Origin: Pelotalea chapellei
GTDB taxonomy: Bacteria > Desulfobacterota > Desulfuromonadia > Geobacterales > Pseudopelobacteraceae
Length of the DNA: 64,000 nt
Direction: 5' to 3'
Assembly: GCF_018531195.1 (NCBI RefSeq)
Contig: NZ_JAHDYS010000006.1
Coordinates: forward strand, 163,907-227,906
Part shown: positions 19,446 to 27,235 of the stretch, one piece after another
How the letters are laid out: every line of letters begins with the position of its first letter
Position numbering within the stretch: position 1 is the stretch's first letter
The notes under the pieces: generated by a model
Databases searched by the model: none
What the model was told of the DNA's origin: nothing
The model's input: the letters and a program-made list of their open reading frames with translations, nothing else
Program-made: the position numbers and the translations under genes

Positions 19446-20782
19446 AGCGCGACCTCCAGTTCCTTTACAAGCAAATCGATTTCCTTCTTGGTACGCTTTT
19501 CAGTTACTGTCACAACCAGAGCATTTTCAGAATCAGCAAAATAGCTGCTCAATGGTACACCGGCAACTATGCCCTTTTTCATCAAGGCACCAACGACCGC
19601 TTCGGCCGGTTTTGGCAGAAACAGGGTGAACTCGTTGAAAGTAGGGGCTGTCTGCAGCACGCTCACTCCTGCAATTCCGGCAAGCCGAGCCTTGGCATAT
19701 TCGGCCTTGTCCCTGTTGAGTCGAGCCATTTCCACCAGACCTTCCTTTCCAACAGATGAAAGAAAAATCAGTCCTCTAAGAGCGCACAACCCCTGATTGC
19801 TGCAGATATTGGATGTGGCCTTATGCCGTTTGATATGCTGTTCACGGGCCTGCAGGGTCAGTACATAGCCCCGCCTGCCCTTTTTGTCGACAGTCTCACC
19901 AATAATGCGACCGGGCATATTTCGTATGGATGCCTTTTTGGCAGCAATAAAGCCAAAGGATGGACCACCAAAAGAGAGGGGGTTACCCAGACACTGCCCA
20001 TCGCCGACAGCTATGTCTATGCCCATTTCACCTGGAGTTTTAAGCAAACCGAGGGATATGGGATACACTGAAGCTACAACAAGGGCGCCAACAGATTGAA
20101 TCTGACCAACAATGGAAGAAAAATCCTCTATGCTGCCAAAAAAATTGGGGTTCTGCACTACTACGGCTGCGACTTCATCATTGAGCAATAACTTCAATGC
20201 CTCCTGGTGCAAGACACCATCAAGCGGTGGAACCTCGATAATTTCAACATCAAGATTATAAAGATAGGTTTTTAAAACCTGGCGAGAAAAGGGATTGACG
20301 CAACCATCCACAATGATCCTGTTCCTGCCGGTGATGCGAAGGGCCATCATGGCTGCCTCGGCACATGCCGTGGCTCCGTCATAAAGGGAAGCGTTGGCAA
20401 CATCAAGCCCGGTTAACCGGCAGATTGAGGTCTGGTATTCAAAGAGCGCCTGGAGCGTTCCCTGGGAACATTCCGGTTGATAAGGCGTATAGGCCGTATA
20501 AAACTCTGCCCGCCCGGAGAGATGGTCTACCACTGCTGGTATGACGTGGTCGTAAAAACCTCCGCCGATGAAATTGACCATGTCACTGCTATTCTCGCCT
20601 GCTATGGTCTTCATTTTGTCGTAGGTTTCGAATTCCGAAAGCCCGGGTGGAATATTGAAAGTTTTGGCGCGCAATTCTGAGGGGATCGGTGCAAAAAGCT
20701 CCTCCATACTACTGATCCCGATGACTGAAAGCATTTCCTGGATTTCCTGGGGAGTATGAGGGCAATAGTTGCTGTCATTCAT
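19436..20782 (-). CDS. gcvPA: Glycine dehydrogenase (decarboxylating) subunit 1
   Basis: 448 residues, the N-terminal half of the split P-protein, with the aminotransferase fold ([49 protein letters not shown]). It forms the heterodimer with the product of the next gene. The gene order gcvT-gcvH-gcvPA-gcvPB on one strand with short gaps indicates one operon. Confidence 0.97.
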   Translation of the reverse strand: MNDSNYCPHTPQEIQEMLSVIGISSMEELFAPIPSELRAKTFNIPPGLSEFETYDKMKTIAGENSSDMVNFIGGGFYDHVIPAVVDHLSGRAEFYTAYTPYQPECSQGTLQALFEYQTSICRLTGLDVANASLYDGATACAEAAMMALRITGRNRIIVDGCVNPFSRQVLKTYLYNLDVEIIEVPPLDGVLHQEALKLLLNDEVAAVVVQNPNFFGSIEDFSSIVGQIQSVGALVVASVYPISLGLLKTPGEMGIDIAVGDGQCLGNPLSFGGPSFGFIAAKKASIRNMPGRIIGETVDKKGRRGYVLTLQAREQHIKRHKATSNICSNQGLCALRGLIFLSSVGKEGLVEMARLNRDKAEYAKARLAGIAGVSVLQTAPTFNEFTLFLPKPAEAVVGALMKKGIVAGVPLSSYFADSENALVVTVTEKRTKKEIDLLVKELEVALCS

Positions 20783-20823
20783 TGGTTACAATCTCCAGTT
20801 TATAAATTTGCTACCCACGCCGT

Positions 20824-21198
20824 TCAAAGAGTTTTCAAAAATTCTTCGTACTGTTCCTTGTTCATCAGGTTGCCAAGTTCAGCTTCGTCCGCAAGCTCCA
20901 GCCAAGCCATCCAACCTGCATCTTCAGCACTTTCATTAACGATCTCGGGGGCAGCATCCAGTGCTTCGTTGACCTTGGTCACCTTGCCTGAAACAGGGGA
21001 AAAGATATCACTGGCAGCCTTTACAGACTCTATGCTACCCAGCACTTCAAATTGCTTGACCGTTTTACCGATCTGCGGCAATTCTACAAAAGTGATATCC
21101 CCAAGTTCATGAGCCGCATGTTCGCTGATGCCGACTGCAGCGATTCCATCTTTGATTTTGACCCACTCGTGATCCTTTGTGAAATAGATACTCATCAT
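20824..21198 (-). CDS. gcvH: Glycine cleavage system H protein
   Basis: 124 residues. Lipoyl-attachment lysine is in LGSIESVKAASDIFSPVSG (about 50-68, Lys within ESVKAA). It carries the methylamine group between the P and T proteins. It starts with the usual YFTKDHEWVK and has an aggaggg ribosome site. Confidence 0.97.
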   Translation of the reverse strand: MMSIYFTKDHEWVKIKDGIAAVGISEHAAHELGDITFVELPQIGKTVKQFEVLGSIESVKAASDIFSPVSGKVTKVNEALDAAPEIVNESAEDAGWMAWLELADEAELGNLMNKEQYEEFLKTL

Positions 21199-21262
21199 AC
21201 CCTCCTGTTTTTGTGTACTGTATGATTAACCCGAAGTTAAAGAACATGCCCAATAAAAATCT

Positions 21263-22357
21263 TCATGATCTGAGAGAACCCCCACGATAAAAGGGCAGCT
21301 CGCAGACTGTTGCCTCCATGCTGATCCTCTCTTGGCGAATGGTGAGCGGAGAACCGATCGCAGCCAGTTCTGGTTTTACGAATCCGATACCAATGCCGCA
21401 TCCAAGCATGGGAGAAAACACTCCGCTGGTTACTTTTCCCGCACCTGCACCTTCGAAACATATTTCGTAATCGTGACGCGGCGAACGTCGCCCGGCAACT
21501 TTAAAAGCAACTTTGCGACGATTGGTTCCCTGTTCTTTCTGTCGAAGCAGTGCATCCTTGCCCACAAAAGTTTTATCGAAATTGACAAAGGCTTCAAGAC
21601 CCGCATCTAACGGAGTAGTGGATTCATCAATATCACTTCCATATAAAGAATAACCCACTTCGAGCCGGAGAACATCACGTGCACCAAGCCCTGCTGGTCT
21701 GACACGCTCATCTTGCAACAAGCGATCCCACAATTCACTTACTTTTTCAGCGGAAAGGAATATTTCATAACCAAGTTCTCCGGTATATCCTGTGCGGCTG
21801 ACAATCGCTTCACAACCGAGAATATTCATGGTTATGAACTTGAAATAAGGTATAGCCGCTATTTCCGGACCAAAGGCAGATACGAGAACCTCACGAGAAA
21901 GCGGCCCCTGGAGGTCCAGTTTGCCGGTACTGCATGTGATGTTTTTTAGCGACCCTGCCTTTACCCTGTTCTGTATCACCGCAAAGTCATTTTCTGCAGT
22001 AGCTGCATTGACAACAATCATGGCCTTGTCTTCTGCCAGCCGGAAAACGATCAGGTCATCAATAATGCCCGCCTTTTCGTTTAGCAAAAATCCGTAACGT
22101 GAGCGTCCCACAGGAATAGTTTTAACAGAAAAGGTGAATACGCCCTCCAGGCCATCTGCCTCGATGTCCCCCTGAAATAAGAATTCTCCCATATGGCAGA
22201 TATCGAACAGGGCCGCCTTATTACGGCACCAAGAGTGTTCAGCGATGATACCTTCATACTGAATGGGCATGTCCCATCCCCCAAAAGGCGCCATAAGGGC
22301 GTGAAGGGCACGATGCTTCTCATTCAGCGGTGTTTTATGAACCTGTTCATCTTTCAT
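21263..22357 (-). CDS. gcvT: Aminomethyltransferase (glycine cleavage T protein)
   Basis: 364 residues, typical length. N-terminal folate-binding domain (MAPFGGWDMPIQY, ALFDICHMGEF) and C-terminal barrel (VTSGVFSPMLGCGIGIGFV). It transfers the one-carbon unit from the H-protein-bound intermediate to tetrahydrofolate and releases ammonia. It is first of the gcv genes in the transcript. A small secreted protein gene lies 32 bases upstream on the same strand. No glycine riboswitch could be recognised upstream. Confidence 0.97.
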   Translation of the reverse strand: MKDEQVHKTPLNEKHRALHALMAPFGGWDMPIQYEGIIAEHSWCRNKAALFDICHMGEFLFQGDIEADGLEGVFTFSVKTIPVGRSRYGFLLNEKAGIIDDLIVFRLAEDKAMIVVNAATAENDFAVIQNRVKAGSLKNITCSTGKLDLQGPLSREVLVSAFGPEIAAIPYFKFITMNILGCEAIVSRTGYTGELGYEIFLSAEKVSELWDRLLQDERVRPAGLGARDVLRLEVGYSLYGSDIDESTTPLDAGLEAFVNFDKTFVGKDALLRQKEQGTNRRKVAFKVAGRRSPRHDYEICFEGAGAGKVTSGVFSPMLGCGIGIGFVKPELAAIGSPLTIRQERISMEATVCELPFYRGGSLRS

Positions 22358-22388
22358 TATTTTCTCCTGGCAGCTTGCTGAAGATGTT

Positions 22389-22853
22389 TTAGTGGCTGAT
22401 ATGTTTCTTTGAGTGCCGGGATTTCTTTACAGTCGACATTCCGGCAAGACTGCTTATATCTGCCAGCTGCATCTTCCATAAACCCGCTTCGTTGGTGAGC
22501 TTGAATTCACGAGTACTTGAATCGACAGGATTCGGTGTGCCTTCCAAGCCTACCTTGACATAGATCGTAGCAGTGGTGCGTTTTTCACTAAGTACCGATA
22601 AATGTTCCATTTTCTGCCAGCAACAAGCAGGCCGGATGGAGGTTTCGCGCATTCTGATGGCGAAACGCTCTCGGGACATTTTACCACGGTGAGCAAGCCG
22701 GTCAAAAAGCTGCTCATAACGCCCTTCACGCCAGAGATCAAGAGTTTCCGATACAGCCTGTTCAAAAATAACCGCATCGGTTGCAGCAGAAGGAAGAGAA
22801 GGGGAAATCAGGACCAGGAAAAACAGAAGAAAAAGGAGAAAAGGAAACCGCAT
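22389..22853 (-). CDS. Hypothetical secreted protein
   Basis: 154 residues from the ATG at 22853, which has GGAGGGG 6 bases upstream. A longer TTG-initiated form is less likely. It has a strong signal peptide (residues 1-24, LLFLLFFLVLISPSLPSAA), then about 110 residues with the pattern of a small NTF2-like or DUF4864-like fold, but I do not recognise it firmly. The tail is His/Lys/Ser-rich. It sits directly upstream of gcvT and could be co-transcribed, though nothing ties it to glycine metabolism. Confidence 0.65.
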   Translation of the reverse strand: MRFPFLLFLLFFLVLISPSLPSAATDAVIFEQAVSETLDLWREGRYEQLFDRLAHRGKMSRERFAIRMRETSIRPACCWQKMEHLSVLSEKRTTATIYVKVGLEGTPNPVDSSTREFKLTNEAGLWKMQLADISSLAGMSTVKKSRHSKKHISH

Positions 22854-22974
22854 GAAACCCCTCCTTAGCAAAATTAATCTGGCGCATGGTAGTGTAATTG
22901 GTTGCGCCGTGCAACTCGTAATTTGAGGAAGGGTTAATCCTATTTTAAGAAATATCGCCTATTGGTTGTTACAG

Positions 22975-23008
22975 AACGTGGGACGAAGCCTGCGCCCCTG
23001 TCCCACGT
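22975..23008 (-). terminator. Hairpin after the DAHP synthase gene
   Basis: 9-bp perfect stem ACGTGGGAC / GTCCCACGT with a 15-base loop, 11 bases past the aroF stop codon. The T-tract is weak, so termination strength is uncertain. Confidence 0.5.
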
Positions 23009-23019
23009 TTCTATATCCC

Positions 23020-24039
23020 TTATAATGTCTTTCCGGCAGCTTCTGCAAATAACTTTAACTTTTCCATCATACGATCAAACTTGGCAGGCTTAAGAGACTG
23101 TGGACCATCACTTGAAGCGTGCTCCGGGTCAGGATGCACTTCTACGATCAAGCCGTCTGCTCCGGCGGCAGCTGCAGCAAAACACATGGGTGCCACATAA
23201 TGATGATTGCCGGTTCCGTGAGAAGGATCTATCACAACCGGCAGATGGGTTTTTTCCTTGAGCACCGGAATGGCCGACAGATCAAGTGTGTTACGGGTGG
23301 CTGTCTCGAAAGTACGAATACCCCGTTCGCAGAGAATAACCGACTGATTGCCTTCGCTCATGATGTATTCCGCGCTCATCAAAAATTCCTGAATGGTCAT
23401 GGACATTCCCCTTTTGAGCAGGACAGGTCGCTTAAGCTGACCGACTTTTTTCAGAAGAGCGAAATTCTGCGAATTTCGGGCACCGATTTGCAGAATATCG
23501 GCATATTCAGCAACAAGATCTGCCGTTTCCGGGTTAATTACTTCAGTGACAACGGGAAGTCCGGTAAGATCGCGGGCCTTGGCAAGGAGCTTGAGACCAT
23601 CCTCCTCCAACCCCTGAAAGGAATAGGGAGAGGTACGAGGCTTGAACGCTCCTCCCCGAAGGATATGTGCCCCCGCCTTTTTGACTGCCAGGGCCGACTC
23701 CATTATCTGTTGTTCGCTTTCCACCGAACATGGGCCAGCCATTATGATGAGTCGATCACCGCCGATGCTCACCTCATCGCTTATCCTCACCACGCTTGGC
23801 TCCTTTCTCACTTCCTTTGAAGCCAGCTTGTATGGCTGCAAAATCGGCACAACATTTTCGACTCCATGCATCGATTCAATACTCTGCAATACTGTTTTGC
23901 CCCGTTCATCACCTACAGCGCCGATAACATCACGTATTTCACCGTGTATCACGTGGGGCCGATACCCCAACTCACGAATACGCTTCAAAACCTCATCACG
24001 ATCTTTCTTCGCAGCCCCTGCCTTCATTACGATAATCAT
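23020..24039 (-). CDS. aroF: 3-deoxy-7-phosphoheptulonate (DAHP) synthase, type I-beta
   Basis: 339 residues from the ATG at 24039 (MIIVMKAG). A TTG-started 26-codon extension would run through a terminator hairpin and is rejected. An N-terminal ferredoxin-like regulatory domain (about 1-68, [22 protein letters not shown]) is followed by the catalytic barrel with [31 protein letters not shown] and [13 protein letters not shown]. It condenses PEP and erythrose 4-phosphate, the first step of aromatic amino acid synthesis. In the family the N-terminal domain gives feedback inhibition by Phe/Tyr. The leader upstream adds a second control level: transcriptional attenuation by aromatic amino acid supply (see 24059-24265). 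Confidence 0.95.
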   Translation of the reverse strand: MIIVMKAGAAKKDRDEVLKRIRELGYRPHVIHGEIRDVIGAVGDERGKTVLQSIESMHGVENVVPILQPYKLASKEVRKEPSVVRISDEVSIGGDRLIIMAGPCSVESEQQIMESALAVKKAGAHILRGGAFKPRTSPYSFQGLEEDGLKLLAKARDLTGLPVVTEVINPETADLVAEYADILQIGARNSQNFALLKKVGQLKRPVLLKRGMSMTIQEFLMSAEYIMSEGNQSVILCERGIRTFETATRNTLDLSAIPVLKEKTHLPVVIDPSHGTGNHHYVAPMCFAAAAAGADGLIVEVHPDPEHASSDGPQSLKPAKFDRMMEKLKLFAEAAGKTL

Positions 24040-24058
24040 ACCTCTTCCCCTTTCCCAC

Positions 24059-24086
24059 AAAAAAAGGCCGGGAAGATTCCCGGCCT
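24059..24086 (-). terminator. Second attenuator terminator of the aroF leader
   Basis: On the minus strand AGGCCGGGAA / TTCCCGGCCT forms a 9-10-bp stem followed directly by a run of seven T, ending 20 bases before the aroF ATG. Its 5' arm (CCGGGAA, 24083-24077) is also complementary to the 3' arm of the first terminator (TTCCCGG, 24130-24124), so the two hairpins can exclude each other. Confidence 0.8.
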
Positions 24087-24120
24087 GATACCTGTATCGG
24101 AAAAGATATAGGCACAAAAA

Positions 24121-24151
24121 AAACCGGGAAGACTTCCGTCTGCCCCGGTTT
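24121..24151 (-). terminator. First attenuator terminator of the aroF leader
   Basis: On the minus strand AAACCGGG pairs with CCCGGTTT, and inside it AGAC pairs with GTCT around a GGAA tetraloop (strictly the loop read on this strand). A run of eight T overlaps and follows the 3' arm. The internal GGGCAGAC (24145-24138) can instead pair with GTCTGCCC at 24203-24196 in the leader-peptide codons, giving an antiterminator of 8 bp that extends to 11 of 12 positions. Confidence 0.8.
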
Positions 24152-24181
24152 GTGGTTTGAATTGTGTTCGCTCTTCTGAAC

Positions 24182-24265
24182 TTACACTTCTACCCGGGCA
24201 GACGGCTTAAAATAGCCGAACCAAAAGTAAAAGGAATAAGTATCAAAAAAACAAGAATTGAGCAT
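24182..24265 (-). CDS. Aromatic leader peptide of the aroF attenuator
   Basis: A 27-codon ORF starting ATG at 24265 and ending TAA at 24182. Residues 5-19 read [15 protein letters not shown]: six Phe, three Tyr and one Trp in 15 residues. This is the pattern of a control-codon run in a pheA/trp-type leader. The codons just after the run (KPSAR, 24208-24194) include the 5' arm of the antiterminator. If a ribosome stalls on the aromatic codons that arm is free to form the antiterminator. If it moves on to the stop codon it covers the arm and terminator 1 can form. No good ribosome site precedes the ATG. A weak TTGACT/ATTAAG promoter (24302-24274) would start transcription at or next to the ATG, so initiation may be leaderless. 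Confidence 0.8.
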   Translation of the reverse strand: MLNSCFFDTYSFYFWFGYFKPSARVEV

Positions 24266-24273
24266 GACAGCAA

Positions 24274-24302
24274 CTTAATCACAGCACTCCAACGGAAGTC
24301 AA
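24274..24302 (-). promoter_or_regulatory. Candidate promoter of the aroF attenuator transcript
   Basis: Minus-strand TTGACT (24302-24297) and ATTAAG (24279-24274) with a 17-base spacer. It starts just after the cheV stop codon. The predicted start is near 24267, about 2 bases before the leader-peptide ATG. Confidence 0.35.
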
Positions 24303-24309
24303 GCTAAAA

Positions 24310-25257
24310 TTAATACACTGCCAATTCGTCGGCGACCTTAACCAGATTCGGCAAATCAGGCTTTGTGAGGATGTGATTAGCACCCAGTCCTACCCATTTT
24401 CGTTTGTTGTCCTCGGAAGCAAGTGAAGAGAAGATGACCACAGGAATGTCTTTGAGCATATCTGTCTTACGAACCAGGGAAGTAAGATGAAGGCCATCCA
24501 TCTGGGGCATCTCCACATCAGTTATCAGCAGACTAAGAATGCTTCTGATGTCACTCCCTTCCTGGGTACTCTGTTCCATCTTCTTTTGAATCATCTCCCA
24601 TGCCATTGAACCATCTTCCGCCTCCTCAACAATATATCCGGCTTGGCGAAGAGTATTACACATGGTGTTTCTAATAAAAAGTGAGTCATCAGCTACCAGA
24701 ACGGTCTTTCGACCACGATTGTGAACTGTTGAATCAAGCAGAACAGCTTCGTCAAGAGGCTTCAGAGCACTCTCGGAACAAAGTTCGCCAACTATTTTTT
24801 CAAAGTCGAGCACCAGGATGATACGGTCATCCATTTTAACCAAACCAGTAACCTGATCACTGTGAACTGAACGTGACGGCGGCTCGACATTTTTCCAGGA
24901 AATACGATATATTCTGGACACTGAGTGCACCAGAACGCCAACCATCAAATTGTTGAATTCAAGAACTACCACCCGATCAGCCACCATTTCCCCGGTCTCC
25001 TTACCGAGTACTTTGGCAAGGTTAATGATCGTAATAACTTTATCACGCAATTTGATCATACCCTCAACACCGGGCTTGGCGTTAACCACTCTAGAGATCT
25101 GCGGCAAACGGATTATCTCTCTCACCTTGGCTACATTAACGCCATAATGGCACGGCACGACATTGCCATGCCAATCTACTTCGTCAATTCTGAACTCAAC
25201 AATTTCCAACTCGTTGGTGTCACTTTCTAGAAGAATATTGCTTTGACTGATTGCCAT
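24310..25257 (-). CDS. cheV: CheV-type chemotaxis coupling protein (CheW-REC)
   Basis: 315 residues from the ATG at 25257 (MAISQSN, behind aggggg). A longer form from 25293 is unlikely. The CheW-like domain (about 25-165) includes VREIIRLPQISRV and GMIKLRDKVITIINL. The receiver domain (about 185-315) has the phosphorylatable Asp in LLITDVEMPQMDG, the conserved Thr/Ser region VVIFSSLASED and the Lys in ILTKPDLP. CheV couples chemoreceptors to CheA and may buffer phosphate for adaptation. No other che genes are adjacent. Confidence 0.93.
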   Translation of the reverse strand: MAISQSNILLESDTNELEIVEFRIDEVDWHGNVVPCHYGVNVAKVREIIRLPQISRVVNAKPGVEGMIKLRDKVITIINLAKVLGKETGEMVADRVVVLEFNNLMVGVLVHSVSRIYRISWKNVEPPSRSVHSDQVTGLVKMDDRIILVLDFEKIVGELCSESALKPLDEAVLLDSTVHNRGRKTVLVADDSLFIRNTMCNTLRQAGYIVEEAEDGSMAWEMIQKKMEQSTQEGSDIRSILSLLITDVEMPQMDGLHLTSLVRKTDMLKDIPVVIFSSLASEDNKRKWVGLGANHILTKPDLPNLVKVADELAVY

Positions 25258-25419
25258 GGTTTTCCCCCTGCTCAATTTTGTGCACGATAACATGATTCCT
25301 TTAGAACTAAAAATGCTAATATCATGTCCTTACAGTAAAATTGTATTGCTAAGTTGAAAAGTTCAAGAGCTTGCGAATAAAGAGCTTTAATGGTACTCTT
25401 GGGCTCGAAAGGTACTGAA

Positions 25420-26976
25420 ATGATACGTTCTATCCTCAAATCTCTTTTGAAATCCGAGGCGTATCCCGAGCCAACCAACAAGGTAGAACTTGTTCAAACC
25501 CATGTCTCATGGATTTTCCTCACAGAAACTCACGCCTATAAAATCAAAAAACCTGTTGATTTTGGTTTCCTCAATTTTTCAACCATAGATCGTAGACGTT
25601 TTTACTGTAATGAAGAGGTTAAATACAACCGGCGCCTTTGTCCCGACATTTACGAGGGTGTGGTCGAATTGCGCAAAACTCCAGATGGTGCTGCTTTTTA
25701 TGGAGAAGGACCGGTTTTAGATTACGCCGTAAAAATGAAGCGTCTGCCTGCTGCTCGGATGTTGGACCAGCTTGTGATTAAAAAGGAAATTACCTCGGAT
25801 GAAATGAAAGAGGTTGCTCGTCTCATTGCCGAATTTCACCGCAATGCTCCCACCTCCTCCACCATAGCAGAATATGGCAGCCTGGACCGGATCATGTTCA
25901 ATTGGCAGGAGAACTTTGAACAGGCCATGCCTTTTGAAAATACCACCTTGCCTGCCGTGGAACGGGAGTACATCCGGACGTGGGTAAACAACTTTGTCAC
26001 CGAGAATGCGGCGCATTTAAACGAACGAGTCCAAAATGGATTCATCCGCGAATGCGATGGAGATATTCATCTAGAAAACATCTGCCTGCACAATGACAAA
26101 GTTTGTATTTTTGACTGTATAGAGTTTAACGAACGTTTTCGCTGCTGCGATACTGCCGCAGATGTTGCCTTTCTATTGATGGATCTTGATTTCCATGGGC
26201 GGCATGATCTGGCAGAAACCGTTGTTAATACTTATATGGAAATCTCCGACGACCGAGGAATTCTTCTTCTTATCGATTTTTACAAAATTTATCGTGCTTT
26301 TGTACGTGGGAAAGTTGAGAGTTTCATACTCAACGATCCTTCAATAGATCAGGTTGATCGTAAAAAGGTATTGGCAAGAGCCATTGGATATTTTCGCCTC
26401 GCACGTGGGTACATTCAGCGCCGCAAACTGCAGCAGACCTTGTTCATAACCTGCGGTCTCATGGGCAGCGGTAAAAGTACGCTTGCGGCCCAACTTTCTC
26501 TAGAACTCGGTCTTCCCCTGATAAGCTCCGATATTGTACGTAAAAAACTGGCAGGGCTTGATCCTGAAACTCCGGTGCCAGTCTCTTATGGCGAGGGTAT
26601 CTACTCGCATGAAAAAAACAAGGATACCTACAAGGAGCTGATAAAATTGGCTGAAGCTGAGCTGGCTGCTGGCCGCTCCGTTATCATCGACGCCGCCTTT
26701 ATTCGAAAACAGAATCGCACCCAATGTCTATCATGCGCGTCACAATACGCAGCTGCCTTTGTTATTTTACATCTTTCCTGCAACGACACCGAAAATCGTA
26801 GGAGACTTGCCGAGCGTTCCACCGAGAGCAGATCGGTTTCCGACGGTCGCTTCGAACTATTGGCCCTTCAGCAACAGGAGTTTGAACCACCGGAAGAACA
26901 AGAAGGCATGCTTATTTCTCTGCCTGCAGCCTCTCCTTCTTACCTCACCAGCATAATTTACGAAAGGATCGGCTGA
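25420..26976 (+). CDS. Two-domain aminoglycoside-phosphotransferase-like / P-loop kinase protein
   Basis: 518 residues from the ATG at 25420. An alternative ATG ten codons upstream (25390) is possible. The N-terminal part (about 20-330) resembles COG2187 APH-fold proteins: HAYKIKKPVDFGFL, then DGDIHLENICLHNDKVCIFDCIEF, where HLEN and DCIEF stand for the catalytic and Mg-binding positions of the kinase fold. The C-terminal part (about 340-518) is a COG0645-type P-loop kinase with Walker A TCGLMGSGKSTLA and a following SSDIVRKKLAG. Fusions of these two families are common in proteobacteria but substrates are unknown. An antibiotic-resistance role should not be inferred. It heads the operon with the small membrane protein and the symporter-phosphatase. 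Confidence 0.85.
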   Translation: MIRSILKSLLKSEAYPEPTNKVELVQTHVSWIFLTETHAYKIKKPVDFGFLNFSTIDRRRFYCNEEVKYNRRLCPDIYEGVVELRKTPDGAAFYGEGPVLDYAVKMKRLPAARMLDQLVIKKEITSDEMKEVARLIAEFHRNAPTSSTIAEYGSLDRIMFNWQENFEQAMPFENTTLPAVEREYIRTWVNNFVTENAAHLNERVQNGFIRECDGDIHLENICLHNDKVCIFDCIEFNERFRCCDTAADVAFLLMDLDFHGRHDLAETVVNTYMEISDDRGILLLIDFYKIYRAFVRGKVESFILNDPSIDQVDRKKVLARAIGYFRLARGYIQRRKLQQTLFITCGLMGSGKSTLAAQLSLELGLPLISSDIVRKKLAGLDPETPVPVSYGEGIYSHEKNKDTYKELIKLAEAELAAGRSVIIDAAFIRKQNRTQCLSCASQYAAAFVILHLSCNDTENRRRLAERSTESRSVSDGRFELLALQQQEFEPPEEQEGMLISLPAASPSYLTSIIYERIG

Positions 26977-26977
26977 A

Positions 26978-27235
26978 ATGCGCAACCGCCTGCACCACAA
27001 GCTGCTACGCAGGTTGCAGTTACGCGAATCCTGGATCATCTTCTTCATCATGGGCATCATCATGATGAACTTTCCTTTTCTGCATATATTCAACAAAGCC
27101 AATATAGTCCTGGGATTCCCGATTTTTTTCCTCTACCTTTTCGTTGGCTGGGCCGTTTCCATCTTTGTCATCTACCTGTTTACACTGGCTATCGGCCATA
27201 ATGAAGTACGTCAGCGGGAGAATCGCAAACATTGA
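26978..27235 (+). CDS. Small membrane protein, putative symporter accessory subunit
   Basis: 85 residues. A basic N-terminus (RNRLHHKLLRRLQLR) is followed by two transmembrane segments (about 20-38 and 44-70). It begins one base after the previous stop and ends inside the TTG start of the following sodium-symporter gene (overlap TTGA). Small two-helix proteins upstream of SSS-family symporters are common and are thought to be accessory subunits. This assignment rests on position and topology. Confidence 0.65.
   Translation: MRNRLHHKLLRRLQLRESWIIFFIMGIIMMNFPFLHIFNKANIVLGFPIFFLYLFVGWAVSIFVIYLFTLAIGHNEVRQRENRKH

Noticed and set aside
22854..23019. Possible glycine riboswitch ahead of the gcv cluster
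   Set aside because: No GGAGA-type tandem aptamer pattern could be found in the leader. Only the terminator hairpin of the DAHP synthase gene is there.
24040..24117. 26-codon TTG-started extension of the DAHP synthase gene, with an aromatic-rich [10 protein letters not shown] start
   Set aside because: It would be translated through terminator 2 and has no ribosome site. The ATG at 24039 has GGGAAGAGG upstream. The aromatic run between the two terminators is curious but too weak to call a second leader.
25420..26976. Aminoglycoside resistance gene
   Set aside because: The kinase-like N-terminal half belongs to the COG2187-type fusion found in many non-resistant bacteria. Nothing points to antibiotic substrates.
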